Positions 1 through 9,212 of a stretch of 64,000 nucleotides of DNA are shown piece after piece. Under the pieces are notes generated by a model, which made no database searches, was not told the DNA's origin, and saw nothing but the letters and a program-made list of their open reading frames with translations. Position numbers and translations under genes: made by a program. Source of the stretch: Pedobacter sp. SL55 (GTDB taxonomy: Bacteria; Bacteroidota; Bacteroidia; Sphingobacteriales; Sphingobacteriaceae). The stretch covers positions 806,001 to 870,000 of the forward strand of contig NZ_CP113059.1 in NCBI RefSeq assembly GCF_026625705.1, written 5' to 3'. The first letter of the stretch is position 1; each line of letters starts with the position of its first letter.

Positions 1-217
1 CCTCTTGCCAATCAGCTTTTGAGGTAACAGTTCCTTTAATAAATTTAACTTTATCTTTTATGCTTAAGTAAAGAGGCGATGTGTTTTTAGCATCGTTCCC
101 GTGAATTTGTACTGACAAATTATCAAGCACCGTTATAACATAGCCCTTACTGGCTAATCTTAGAGCTAAATTACTTCCTATAAATCCGGCTCCGCCGGTA
201 ATTAGTATATTTTTCAT
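1..217 (-). CDS. NAD-dependent epimerase/dehydratase, partial (cut by left edge)
   Basis: The first 72 codons are visible, starting at the ATG at 217-215. The N-terminus reads MKNILITGGAGFIGSNLAL, the GxxGxxG dinucleotide-binding loop of extended short-chain dehydrogenases acting on nucleotide sugars. The following DNLSVQIHG stretch is reminiscent of dTDP-L-rhamnose 4-epimerase-like members, but substrate cannot be fixed from a fragment. It starts 2 bases past the stop of the upstream acetyltransferase gene, so it belongs to the same leftward operon and probably makes or modifies a sugar donor for the polysaccharide. The catalytic YxxxK lies outside the window. Confidence 0.8.
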   Translation of the reverse strand, partial: MKNILITGGAGFIGSNLALRLASKGYVITVLDNLSVQIHGNDAKNTSPLYLSIKDKVKFIKGTVTSKADWQE

Positions 218-219
218 CT

Positions 220-813
220 TTATATTTTTACCCATTGTTGGATTTCAAAATTAAATTTCTTAATTGCCTTTGCCGGAGAGCCCACTGCTATTACATTCTC
301 CGGTAAACTTTTGCTTACTACCGAGTTTGCACCAATAATGGACCCCTTACCAATGGTAACACCAGGCAAGATAGATACAAATTCTCCTATCCACACATTA
401 TCGTCTATAATTACAGGTTTTGAATATAATGGCCTATCTTTAGGTTTTGAATTTGGATTGGAATCATCTTGGTTTCCGGCATAACTACCATGCGAACAAT
501 CTGATATGTATACTTTGCTTGCAATAAGCACATTATTTCCAATATGCACTTTTTTCATTGAAGTAATATGAACATAATCGTTCATCTGGAAATTTTCTCC
601 AAAAAATAAAGTTGTTTGGTTATCGTCTGGATAAGCCTCGATTCTGCAACCCACCCCTGTGGTAAATCCTTTTGACACTTTAATAAATTTTTTACCTCTT
701 ATATCAATTGGAAAACGAATGATACGAGCATTTTTAAATATAAATCTTGTCCTTATTTTACAAAAAACAAGAGACAATAGCTGCAAAAACGTATATCTTT
801 TAAAGACCGACAT
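220..813 (-). CDS. Hexapeptide-repeat acyltransferase (WcaF/maltose acetyltransferase type)
   Basis: A 197-residue protein whose second half is a left-handed beta-helix built from hexapeptide turns, for example VIIDDNVWIGEFVSILPGVT and IGKGSIIGANSVVSKSL. The layout, including the segment around DNVWIG and the final AVGSPAKAIKKF, is that of sugar O-acetyltransferases using acetyl-CoA. The N-terminal quarter is basic and probably packs on the helix. It follows the GT2 gene directly and precedes the epimerase by two bases, so it likely O-acetylates the repeat unit of the polysaccharide. The acceptor sugar is unknown. Confidence 0.85.
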   Translation of the reverse strand: MSVFKRYTFLQLLSLVFCKIRTRFIFKNARIIRFPIDIRGKKFIKVSKGFTTGVGCRIEAYPDDNQTTLFFGENFQMNDYVHITSMKKVHIGNNVLIASKVYISDCSHGSYAGNQDDSNPNSKPKDRPLYSKPVIIDDNVWIGEFVSILPGVTIGKGSIIGANSVVSKSLPENVIAVGSPAKAIKKFNFEIQQWVKI

Positions 814-1617
814 TTATCTAAACTTAACGATTAGAATTCTTCTAAAATATTTTAATAAGGAATAACAAACTGCAAAAACATATAATACTGGGCTAATCCA
901 GCCTTGTTTGTACACAAATTTTAGGTTTTTCAATTCTCCCTTTTCCATTTCTTTCAAATTGGCACTTAACCCACTTTCGCCAAACCCTGCCTTACCGTCT
1001 CCAAAAGTTATAAGACTTTTGTTTAGAAAGAAACAATTAAATTCCCTTGCAATTCTCATAAAATAGTTTCCTTCTTCTGCGTATTTCTGAGTTTCGTCAA
1101 AAAAACCTATTTTATCTATAATTGCTTTTTTAAAGAAAACGGTAGATGGCTGAAAATAATTTTTAAACAATAGATCTTTAAATTCTATCTTTATTAATTC
1201 TCCTATATGCTTATTTTCTAAACCAAACCCATCAAATGAGGTGCCTAAAAAATCGATTGACATATCAGATGTCAAATGGCTTATCTGAATTTCTAATTTT
1301 TCCGGAAACCATGCATCGTCAGAATCTAAAAATGCAATATAATTTCCTGTAACATTCTTTAGACCGATATTTCTTGCTTTAGAAACTCCCCCATTTTGCT
1401 GATTAATTAATTTGATATTAAAATCAGGATATCTAAGGATAAAGTTATTTACCACCTCTGCCGAATTATCTTTGGAGCCGTCGTTTACTATAATTATTTC
1501 TATCGTTCCTTTATAGAGTTGTGAAACAACAGATAGCAGGGCCCTTTCTATAGTTTTTGACGAGTTATACATAGGTATAACTACAGATATCTTTTTCAAT
1601 TCAATAGCTTTTTCCAT
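814..1617 (-). CDS. Glycosyltransferase family 2
   Basis: A 267-residue GT-A fold enzyme. The start shows the family signature SVVIPMYNSSKTIERALLSV followed by IIIVNDGSKDNS, and GVSKARNIGLKNVTGNYIAFL leads into the metal/nucleotide-binding DSDD motif near residue 100. The C-terminal 30 residues are hydrophobic then basic (PVLYVFAVCYSLLKYF), suggesting membrane association. The start overlaps the end of the GT4 gene by 22 bases, implying translational coupling. It likely adds one sugar to the lipid-linked repeat unit at the cytoplasmic face; donor and acceptor cannot be told. Confidence 0.88.
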   Translation of the reverse strand: MEKAIELKKISVVIPMYNSSKTIERALLSVVSQLYKGTIEIIIVNDGSKDNSAEVVNNFILRYPDFNIKLINQQNGGVSKARNIGLKNVTGNYIAFLDSDDAWFPEKLEIQISHLTSDMSIDFLGTSFDGFGLENKHIGELIKIEFKDLLFKNYFQPSTVFFKKAIIDKIGFFDETQKYAEEGNYFMRIAREFNCFFLNKSLITFGDGKAGFGESGLSANLKEMEKGELKNLKFVYKQGWISPVLYVFAVCYSLLKYFRRILIVKFR

Positions 1618-2684
1618 TCGTTTAATATGCTATTATCATCCCATTTCTTACTTACCAAATAAGCTTGCTTACCAAACTCCAGCATCTTTTCACGATTGGT
1701 AATCATCTCTAAAGTAGATTTTTCTAATGCTTCAAAATTATCCATCTCTACTAAAAAACCATCAGTGTTGTTAGTAATCATATCTCGAGGCCCAGCTGGA
1801 CAATCGTAGCTTACACAAGGCAACCCAAATGACATGGCTTCTAAAATTACCATTCCAAAACCTTCTGATTGGGAGGTAAGTAAAAAAAAAGACGCTTCCT
1901 TATAATAGTTTTCTACATCTTTTATGGGCGGAAGGATGGTAACGTATTCCTTCAATTGAAATTTTTCAATTTTTTTTAAATACTCTTCTTTAAGATTTCC
2001 ATCTCCAACAATATGCAATTGCCAATCTAATATCTTATGAGTATGTACAATTTTGTTCCACAAGTCTATTAAAATCCATTGTCTTTTAGCTTCTGTCATT
2101 CGGCCAATAGTAATGGCGATTTTTTTATCTTGCAAACTCTTAGAGTAAGTTAATGCCGATTTAAAGTGTGGAATATATACTGATGGAAAACCTAAGTCTG
2201 TATATAATCTTGTATCTGTTTTTGTTGGAACTACATAGGTTTTTGCCTTAGGATATAACCATTTTTTTAGACCTTTGTATATCTTATTATAAGCATCTAT
2301 ACCGCCATGCTCGGTAATTATTACTTGTTTATTAATACCTTTTGCTAAATAGAACTCTAAAACATTAAGCGGATGGGCAATATAGTAGTAATCAAAATCA
2401 TTATTTGCGAGGTACTTTTTAAGCTTTCTTTTGCTACCTATTAAATTCTTGCCAACCTGAAATATCCTATTGATCTTGCTATTTAAGTCAAGCTTAATTT
2501 CGTTGCCTAAACTCTCTATTTTCACACATTGATTAAGCGGATAATGGGTAACTGGGGCATCCTTTACAAGAATAGTCACATCTAAAAATTTAGAAAACTC
2601 GTTTGCTAAAGTAGCAATCACTCTTTCAATCCCTCCAGCGGGCATCATGCTATTAAAATAGAACAGAATTTTCTTATTCTTCAT
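1596..2684 (-). CDS. Glycosyltransferase family 4
   Basis: A 362-residue GT-B fold retaining glycosyltransferase. The N-terminal domain has the glycine-rich acceptor loop MPAGGIERVIATLANEF; the C-terminal Glycos_transf_1 domain begins near AITIGRMTEAKRQ and contains the EX7E nucleotide-sugar motif in SEGFGMVILEAMSFGLPCVS. The following PAGPRDMITNNTDGFLV block is typical of GT4 enzymes in O-antigen and capsule clusters. No signal peptide or membrane span is seen. It probably adds one hexose or N-acetylhexosamine during repeat-unit assembly. Confidence 0.9.
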   Translation of the reverse strand: MKNKKILFYFNSMMPAGGIERVIATLANEFSKFLDVTILVKDAPVTHYPLNQCVKIESLGNEIKLDLNSKINRIFQVGKNLIGSKRKLKKYLANNDFDYYYIAHPLNVLEFYLAKGINKQVIITEHGGIDAYNKIYKGLKKWLYPKAKTYVVPTKTDTRLYTDLGFPSVYIPHFKSALTYSKSLQDKKIAITIGRMTEAKRQWILIDLWNKIVHTHKILDWQLHIVGDGNLKEEYLKKIEKFQLKEYVTILPPIKDVENYYKEASFFLLTSQSEGFGMVILEAMSFGLPCVSYDCPAGPRDMITNNTDGFLVEMDNFEALEKSTLEMITNREKMLEFGKQAYLVSKKWDDNSILNEWKKLLN

Positions 2685-2701
2685 AATAATGAAAGGAAAC
2701 T

Positions 2702-3646
2702 CTACTTAGAAAAAGAGAGATAAAGCTTCATAGCTCTTTTGTACAGTCCCCTAAGAGGCTTGTAGACATTAGTTTTAAATAAAATATTTTTAACTTTTAC
2801 AGAAAAGTAAGCTTGCTTATATTCTTCCCATAATTTGGCGTTCATACCTTCATTATCTTCAATCTTTTCTGGGTAGGCTAAATTATCCATATACAACTGG
2901 CCATATTTAAAGAAAATATTTTGATTGTTAGTTGAGTGGGCTCCATTTACGCCGATATTCGAGGTTAGATTTGCATACGGTGTTACAACAAATCCTCGTT
3001 CACTCATGATCATGTACACCATTTGGTAATCCCAGGTATCCAGAACACCTTTATTGATAATATTTAAGTTAAACTTCACTCCTTCGATTGCTGCCTTATG
3101 ATATACTTTTCGTATATCTTTATCATCTAATCTCGATAAATTGATACCATCAGCTTGATAATTTGTCCATCTATCTTTCCAAGTTGCCCAACCCCATGGG
3201 TAAAACCCTCGGGAATAAAAATATGAATTACTTTTTACCTCTTGTCCAAACTGATTAAATCCATTTATTGCCTTAATTTTAGCATTGTCTCTATATCTAT
3301 TTAGCATTGCGTCGCAAAAAGGGAAAAACTCTTCGTTGGGTATTACATCGTCTTCAATAATTATTCCTTCGTTCTCATTTTCGAAAAACCAATTTATAGC
3401 TTCTACGATAGCTTTTTTACAGCCTAAATTTTCATCTCTAAAAAGTGTAAAAACTTCACATTGCCAATCTACATTGGTAGCTATTTCTTGTACAGACTTA
3501 CAAACATCTTCTTCCCTAGGCACTGATTTTCTTGGACCGTCCGCCGAAATGTACAAACGCGAAGGCTTAGCATTCCGAATTCTTTCAAAAGATTTTAACG
3601 TTTCGTCTACACGATTAAAGATTAAATATAAAACTGCACTTTTCAT
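2702..3646 (-). CDS. GT-A family glycosyltransferase (GNT-I/GT2-like)
   Basis: A 314-residue protein of the nucleotide-diphospho-sugar transferase fold. Visible are an N-terminal strand AVLYLIFNRVDETLKSFERI, the ADGPRK motif at about residues 35-40, and an acidic IIIEDDVIPNEEFF motif near residue 100 that takes the place of the DxD. The region FYSRGFYPWGWATWKDRW is conserved in bacterial relatives found in O-antigen clusters, some annotated as hemolytic-protein HlpA-like. It lies 17 bases upstream of the GT4 gene in the same operon and likely transfers one sugar to the repeat unit. Confidence 0.78.
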   Translation of the reverse strand: MKSAVLYLIFNRVDETLKSFERIRNAKPSRLYISADGPRKSVPREEDVCKSVQEIATNVDWQCEVFTLFRDENLGCKKAIVEAINWFFENENEGIIIEDDVIPNEEFFPFCDAMLNRYRDNAKIKAINGFNQFGQEVKSNSYFYSRGFYPWGWATWKDRWTNYQADGINLSRLDDKDIRKVYHKAAIEGVKFNLNIINKGVLDTWDYQMVYMIMSERGFVVTPYANLTSNIGVNGAHSTNNQNIFFKYGQLYMDNLAYPEKIEDNEGMNAKLWEEYKQAYFSVKVKNILFKTNVYKPLRGLYKRAMKLYLSFSK

Positions 3647-3763
3647 GAAACTATTTTTTTAATTTAGAATAAAAAACTTATCTAAGTATTGTTTATTACA
3701 ATGTTAATGACCTAATTATACACGAACTAACAATCAAATTTAAATGCAATCCTGTTGTAGCTT

Positions 3764-4807
3764 TTATAGTGTGCTAAAGATTGTTTGATAAACGTATGTT
3801 TCAAAACTCATATAACCTAACAACTTATATATGGCCATTAATGAAAATAACGTAACAACGACTACTCTGTTATTTATATTATTCATTGCATAAAGTAATT
3901 TCCCAGCTAATAACATCTCAAATATTGTGAAATAACTACTTAAACGAGCACCAATGTCTGGCGATATGAGATAAGAGCTTAGATAAACTCCGAATCCAAA
4001 CAAGTATATATTAAAAAAAAAATGACTGTTCGGCAAGTCGAACATTTTTCGTCCAAAAAACAATATAACGCATATAATAACTGAGCGCTTGGCAATACCG
4101 ACATAAAAGAGATTCATGACATTATCAATTTTCTCTTGCTGACTTGTATAAAAATCGGCGCTCTTAATAGTGTATAACGTAATAAACTCGGAAATAGACT
4201 CTAAGAATAAATTACAGAGTAGGAAGCCGATAGCGCAACAAATTATTACATAAAATTTCATTTTCGTTCTAGGCAAAAAATATACTACCAAGAAAGCAAG
4301 AGCGGTACCATGGAAACAAGCGGCAAATAATATGCACCCCAAAAACGGAAGAAAATTTCTATTTATTGCAAAGTTAATACTAAAACATGTTATAGCTATG
4401 GCTATACCCTGCCTAATTCCACTTAGGTTTAAATACAAGAATAAATCTGAAAAAAAAATTAGTAGACCGACACATAGCAAAAAACCATTTTTGTTTAGAT
4501 AGGAAAACATCAGCGTTAGTGCAAATATGTTGAGCACTAAAATAAAAAAGTTATAGTGGAAACCTAGTCCTGAAAAAAGGTCGTTTAATAAAGCATATCC
4601 AATTTCTACGTTATCTGTAGATCTATTTCCTTTATAAAAATCATAATAAGCATCCCAGTCTGTGCCTACTTGGTAGCGTAATGATACGAGTAAAAGCATT
4701 ACAGCCAATACGAACAAAGAAGTATATTTAGAAAACTTTCTATCTTTAGTTATCGCATCTACATAAGTAAGCGCTATAATAAGAAGTCCGATTATTAAAT
4801 AAATCAT
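3764..4807 (-). CDS. EpsG-family polysaccharide polymerase (Wzy-type)
   Basis: A 347-residue polytopic inner-membrane protein with about 9-10 hydrophobic segments. The motif RYQVGTDWDAYYDFYKG after the second segment and NVEIGYALLNDLF after it are the EpsG family signature. In this position, next to a Wzx flippase and a chain-length protein, it is best read as the polymerase that links flipped repeat units at the periplasmic side. There is no other Wzy candidate in the window. The gap before the next gene (3647-3763) shows nothing notable. Confidence 0.82.
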   Translation of the reverse strand: MIYLIIGLLIIALTYVDAITKDRKFSKYTSLFVLAVMLLLVSLRYQVGTDWDAYYDFYKGNRSTDNVEIGYALLNDLFSGLGFHYNFFILVLNIFALTLMFSYLNKNGFLLCVGLLIFFSDLFLYLNLSGIRQGIAIAITCFSINFAINRNFLPFLGCILFAACFHGTALAFLVVYFLPRTKMKFYVIICCAIGFLLCNLFLESISEFITLYTIKSADFYTSQQEKIDNVMNLFYVGIAKRSVIICVILFFGRKMFDLPNSHFFFNIYLFGFGVYLSSYLISPDIGARLSSYFTIFEMLLAGKLLYAMNNINNRVVVVTLFSLMAIYKLLGYMSFETYVYQTIFSTL

Positions 4808-4861
4808 CCTATAAACTTCTTTGAAAGTATGATCTTGTCGCTTGCTGACAACTCTCCCAAA

Positions 4862-6100
4862 TTATATTTTATTTTCGACTTTCGCTAAGTTATGCCTGTA
4901 ATCTATTTGCCTCTGGCTAATATTGTCAGTTAATGCGTTCATCGCTTGGGTAATTTCCACTAAACCCGTCAAAGTATCCATTCTTTTTAATCTAAGCTTC
5001 GTGCAAAATCTATTATACGCTCTAAAGAATATATTTCTTTTTACGAAAACTTTGATGTAACTTAAAAATGTTAACATAATTTCAATAGAAACAAATCGAC
5101 TATTAGACTTGCAGTCGTCAACAATGTGTTTATAAAGATAGCTTATTAGGCTTAAATCTGCATTCAATATTTTTGCGTACAAGCTGCGCCTATTAAATCT
5201 TTGAATTAAATCTTCGCGGCCAAATTCTTTTATAGCTGCAAAGCCAGAATCAGCCCAAATAGTTTGTACACAATAAAATCGGGGCACATATTTGCTCCAA
5301 GAATAATCTCCTCTATTTTTCAGATGAGGGATATGCTCTATCTTTTTCGAATTTGATTTCTTTTGACCTTCAATAACAGATGTACTTACTCCACATACGC
5401 CTGGTATTGTGATAGGATAATCTAAAAAAACAAGTTTTTTAATTTTGAAAGCCAATGCTAATGAAGAATATATATCTGGACTTAAACCCTTTAAATAATC
5501 CCCAGTTTCAGATTTTAATATATCGAAGAATTTTCTTTTCACGAGTCCATGGTACAACCTAGGCAGTTTATAGTCTGCATAATTAGTGCATCCGTTCTTC
5601 ATAAACCTTTCTAAAGATTGATTTATATCTACAATTTCTGCTTTTCCGTTAAATGGTGTAATTGTTAATGTACTCCCTGTCATTTTGGTAAAAAGCGTAT
5701 CGGGCGCACCCGTACCCTCCCAACGATAATTCGCAGACATACTTCCGAAAACTGCATCTACATCATTATCTAATGCCCATGCTGTAACTTCTATTATATC
5801 TGGATTAATACCATCATCATCGCCAATCATGCAAACGTAGGTACCTGTAGCCAAACTCATCGCTCTATTAAAATTAGCTATTGAGCTTGTTGGAGAACTA
5901 TCATAAATATATTTTAAATGCTCGTTATTTAGGCTTTCCACAAAAATCTTAACTTTGCTGCTGTCACTATTATCAGCAATTGCTATTTCTATTTTATCAG
6001 AATTTATAGATAAAATTGACTTGATAGCTTCGATACAATAAATTTCTCTATTTTTTGTTGCAATAACTATTGTTAGCAGAGGCCTAATATTGCTGCTCAT
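4862..6100 (-). CDS. Glycosyltransferase family 2, long form
   Basis: A 412-residue protein beginning with a GT2 GT-A domain: LLTIVIATKNREIYCIEAIKS, IEIAIADNSDSSKV, and GTYVCMIGDDDGINPDII, where GDDDG supplies the metal-binding acidic cluster. The remaining ~250 residues are a family-specific extension rich in basic and aromatic residues, with no clear membrane span. Its ATG overlaps the stop of the flippase gene by 4 bases, indicating coupled translation. It likely acts in repeat-unit synthesis. Confidence 0.83.
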   Translation of the reverse strand: MSSNIRPLLTIVIATKNREIYCIEAIKSILSINSDKIEIAIADNSDSSKVKIFVESLNNEHLKYIYDSSPTSSIANFNRAMSLATGTYVCMIGDDDGINPDIIEVTAWALDNDVDAVFGSMSANYRWEGTGAPDTLFTKMTGSTLTITPFNGKAEIVDINQSLERFMKNGCTNYADYKLPRLYHGLVKRKFFDILKSETGDYLKGLSPDIYSSLALAFKIKKLVFLDYPITIPGVCGVSTSVIEGQKKSNSKKIEHIPHLKNRGDYSWSKYVPRFYCVQTIWADSGFAAIKEFGREDLIQRFNRRSLYAKILNADLSLISYLYKHIVDDCKSNSRFVSIEIMLTFLSYIKVFVKRNIFFRAYNRFCTKLRLKRMDTLTGLVEITQAMNALTDNISQRQIDYRHNLAKVENKI

Positions 6101-7587
6101 TTTGTTATATTTTTTTTAAAAATATTGATATACAAGTATTTATAGTTAGGGTATATTTTCCCTAAAGCAAATAAATTAATTCCTAGGCAAATTATACCTA
6201 TTACAACAGAGTATAGTAAAACATATAACCCTTTGGGTAAATTATAGACTAAAAAGTAGCTTACGCATCCAACAATACACGCAATTATTAGAGGCAAAAT
6301 AGTGTCAAAAAACAACCAATTTTTAAATTCATTTTTTAAGAATTTACCTAGTAGGAAATAACCTAAATAAAGATATGCAATAACATTTAATGCTAGCCAA
6401 GTAAACGTAGCTCCAATTAGGCCATATCTATTTACAGAATAATACAAAGTTGGGATAATTAGAATTAAAGACACGACACTAAGCTTAATGTTGGTCTTTG
6501 TGTGTCCGTTTGCAATAGCTAAATGGTATGGCATGAATTGAAAAGATAAAAACACAGAACCTAGAATTAAAACCTTGGCAACATTATCTATTGTAGTAGC
6601 AATTTCTTTATTGTGAGTCCATATTAAAATAAAATCATAAGTAAACAGAAAAAGAACTAATCCCGCCGAAGTTGCAAGGGCCGATAAAATAGAGGAGTTA
6701 ATATGAAATATTCTTTTTAAACGAGTTTTATTTATGTTTTCAGAATACTTTACAAGCCTAGGCAATATAGCAACAGCTATCGGAGAAACAAGAAGTATAG
6801 GAGATTGCGAAAGTACACCAGCTAAAGAGTAATATCCAAACTCTTTCAAGGATAACGTTTTACTAATTACTAGCTTATCTATCTGTGTGTTCAAAGATGA
6901 GATGATAGCCATTAACATCATGCCTCCCGCAAATTTACCTACTGTCTTTAGAAATTCTTTATCAAAAGAGTGCTTAGTATCCGTTTTAATATATTTCCAC
7001 AAGTTGTACCGTGTAATAAAGAAAAATAAAACATTTACAACTACTTGCCAAACGAAAAAAGTTAAAAGAGAGGGATAAAAATATAGAGGAATTAAAACTA
7101 CAGCTGATCTAAAAAAGCTACTTAAAACCTGAATACCATTTGCCAACACTTGCTTTTCTAGACCGAGTAAACCACTGTTTTCTAAGGTAGAAAATAATTG
7201 AAATGCTACACTTAGCCCCATTAATATGATAAAAGTTTGTAGGCTATGTGGAGATATGGACTGAGTATTTAGCCAATTATTTGCGATTATGCTTGAAAAT
7301 GATGCTATGAAGAGAGCAATAAAAATGCATATACAAATATATACCCTTTCTATTGTAAAGAGTATATTGCCCATTATCGCTTTATCTGTATTTCTTGCAA
7401 ATTCTCTGTTTAGAGTAGCCGAAAGACCTCCATCTGCAAAATACATTATAGTTAGTATTATTCCATAAAAATTGATAATTGCGTAAGCCTCTATCCCTAA
7501 AATTTTAATATAAAAAGGAACAAATATAAATACGGAAAAGATTCCCCAAATTTTGCCAATATAATTGGCAATAATATTTTTAAACAT
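6097..7587 (-). CDS. Wzx-type oligosaccharide flippase
   Basis: A 496-residue integral membrane protein with about 12-14 hydrophobic segments, starting NIIANYIGKIWGIFSVFIFV, as in polysaccharide-transport (PST/MATE-like) flippases. It should move the undecaprenyl-linked repeat unit across the inner membrane. A basic loop near residue 240 (QIDKLVISKTLSLKEFGYYS) is a common landmark of this family. It sits with EpsG/Wzy and the Wzz-like protein, giving a complete Wzx/Wzy-dependent assembly line. The DNA is visibly more A+T-rich than in the housekeeping half of the window. Confidence 0.87.
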   Translation of the reverse strand: MFKNIIANYIGKIWGIFSVFIFVPFYIKILGIEAYAIINFYGIILTIMYFADGGLSATLNREFARNTDKAIMGNILFTIERVYICICIFIALFIASFSSIIANNWLNTQSISPHSLQTFIILMGLSVAFQLFSTLENSGLLGLEKQVLANGIQVLSSFFRSAVVLIPLYFYPSLLTFFVWQVVVNVLFFFITRYNLWKYIKTDTKHSFDKEFLKTVGKFAGGMMLMAIISSLNTQIDKLVISKTLSLKEFGYYSLAGVLSQSPILLVSPIAVAILPRLVKYSENINKTRLKRIFHINSSILSALATSAGLVLFLFTYDFILIWTHNKEIATTIDNVAKVLILGSVFLSFQFMPYHLAIANGHTKTNIKLSVVSLILIIPTLYYSVNRYGLIGATFTWLALNVIAYLYLGYFLLGKFLKNEFKNWLFFDTILPLIIACIVGCVSYFLVYNLPKGLYVLLYSVVIGIICLGINLFALGKIYPNYKYLYINIFKKNITK

Positions 7588-7648
7588 TGAGCTATATTAT
7601 CGTTTTGTAATTGTAATTCGCTCTAAAGTTTTTTCTTCATCCTAAATC

Positions 7649-8146
7649 TTAAAAATTTCTTCCGTCATAGTCTAATTTATCTATCACTGAATTGATATTA
7701 AATAACATAATATTGATATTCTTGTATTGTTCAGAAATGATTTTATCAGGCTCAATTAACTCCCAACGGTGTTTTTTGTAGAAATGAACTAACTCTTCTT
7801 TGCAAAGCAAAATTCCTCTTAGGTTATTCTTCAATAAATAATTTTGAATTTCAATCATTAACTTTTTACCGAAGCCAAATCCTTTTGTGAGCGAACAAAC
7901 ATTTCCAACACCCATAAAACTTTGTCTTACCCCGTTTATTCTTACTTCTGTTCTGATTAGATTTAAATATGAAACTAATTCCTCATTATTAAATATTAGA
8001 GCATGAATGTCTGCCTCTCCTAAATTCTTATCAATCCATTCTTTATGCTCTTCACGGCTATAATCCCAATGTATCTTCTTTATATCAATGATTTTCTCTA
8101 AATCTAAATCTGTCAACTGACTATGCTTAATTAAAACTAATTCCAT
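7649..8146 (-). CDS. GNAT-family N-acetyltransferase
   Basis: A 165-residue protein when started at the ATG at 8146 (MELVLIKHSQL); an upstream in-frame ATG at 8188 would overlap the previous gene by about 40 bases and adds no conserved sequence. The core has the acetyl-CoA-binding region around GVGNVCSLTKGFGFGKKLMI, with FGFGKKL matching the Q/RxxGxG/A loop, followed by RGILLCKEELVHFYKKHRWE, the usual strand-4/strand-5 region. One base separates it from the DegT gene. By context it may N-acetylate an amino sugar made by the aminotransferases, as PseH does in pseudaminic acid synthesis, but the substrate is inferred only. Confidence 0.75.
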   Translation of the reverse strand: MELVLIKHSQLTDLDLEKIIDIKKIHWDYSREEHKEWIDKNLGEADIHALIFNNEELVSYLNLIRTEVRINGVRQSFMGVGNVCSLTKGFGFGKKLMIEIQNYLLKNNLRGILLCKEELVHFYKKHRWELIEPDKIISEQYKNINIMLFNINSVIDKLDYDGRNF

Positions 8147-8147
8147 A

Positions 8148-9212
8148 CTACCTATTTTTAACCCACCATCCGCTTGGAATTGCGACAAAGCGATTCATAA
8201 ATTCATTTACACCTTTTAATTTAGTTTTATCTTTAAATACTGTGTAAATATTATTGTTTATATGCACACCAGTAGCGTAAAAACCATTTTCCCTAAATTC
8301 TTTTATCGATTTTTCCTTATTTTCACATAAAGTTCCAAAAACCCAGAAGTTAGGCTCACAAAAATCCACTTCCGGTAAGGGTTGAATTTCGGGATGGCTA
8401 TAAAATTTATTCTTCCAATAGTTGGAATTTTTACTTTGAATTTGGAGTAGTTCTTCTATATCATCCATTTGCCTAATCCCAATACAAGAATTTAAGTCGC
8501 TCATTAGACCACCGTACCCTTCTAGCTTGATATCGCATGAAGAGCTTATTTCGCCATTTTCATTTCTAAACTTTCCTCTGTCAATTCCATAGTCTCTCAC
8601 TAGTAAAGCTTTTTCATATAATTCTTTGTTATTAAAGACAATGGCGCCGCCATCAATTGTATTCGGCAATCGCACTGTTTGAAAAGAAAACACAGTAATG
8701 TCTGTTCCAATATTCCCTAGTCTATTACCCTTATACTTTGAACCAAATGCCTCTATGCCATCATCTACAACAGGTATGCCATATTCTCTTCCGATGGCAT
8801 TTATCGCCGTGATGTTACCTAAGTAACCACAAAAATGATTGTGAAAAATCGCTTTGGTCTTTTTAGTAATTTTGCTTTTTACACTGTCTGGACAGAGACC
8901 GCCAAATTTAGGGTCTATATCGGCCCAAACTACTTTAATACCTTTAATGGCAAATGGTTGGTTAGAGGCTAAACAACTTACTGGACTTGCTATTACCTCG
9001 TCCTCGGCTTTCAAGCCTAAAGTCGATAACACTACAAGCATCGCTATGTTAAAAGTATTTACAGATAGGACATTCTCGCATCCCAAAAACTTTCCTAATT
9101 TATTTTCAAAAATCTTTCCATATTTCCCATATCCTAACTGTCCTGAATAAAGTATTTCATTTATCTCATTGCCGATATCTTTCGGCATATACGGTTTATA
9201 AATAGGTATCAT
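8148..9212 (-). CDS. DegT/DnrJ/EryC1/StrS-family protein lacking the PLP-binding lysine
   Basis: About 354 residues from the ATG at 9212, which shares its A with the TAA stop of the preceding gene (TAATG). The fold is the sugar aminotransferase fold: YSGQLGYGKYGKIFENKL, VIASPVSCLASNQPF, GIPVVDDGIEAFGSKYKG and SFQTVRLPNTIDGGA. In the last motif Arg (codon CGA at 8672-8670) stands where the neighbouring paralogue and the family have the Schiff-base Lys, and the PLP-stacking region reads DDGIEAFG instead of EDAAHALG. It may be a non-aminotransferase (some family members such as ColD use His there), a regulatory partner of the paralogue, or an inactive copy. The reading frame is intact. Confidence 0.82.
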   Translation of the reverse strand: MIPIYKPYMPKDIGNEINEILYSGQLGYGKYGKIFENKLGKFLGCENVLSVNTFNIAMLVVLSTLGLKAEDEVIASPVSCLASNQPFAIKGIKVVWADIDPKFGGLCPDSVKSKITKKTKAIFHNHFCGYLGNITAINAIGREYGIPVVDDGIEAFGSKYKGNRLGNIGTDITVFSFQTVRLPNTIDGGAIVFNNKELYEKALLVRDYGIDRGKFRNENGEISSSCDIKLEGYGGLMSDLNSCIGIRQMDDIEELLQIQSKNSNYWKNKFYSHPEIQPLPEVDFCEPNFWVFGTLCENKEKSIKEFRENGFYATGVHINNNIYTVFKDKTKLKGVNEFMNRFVAIPSGWWVKNR

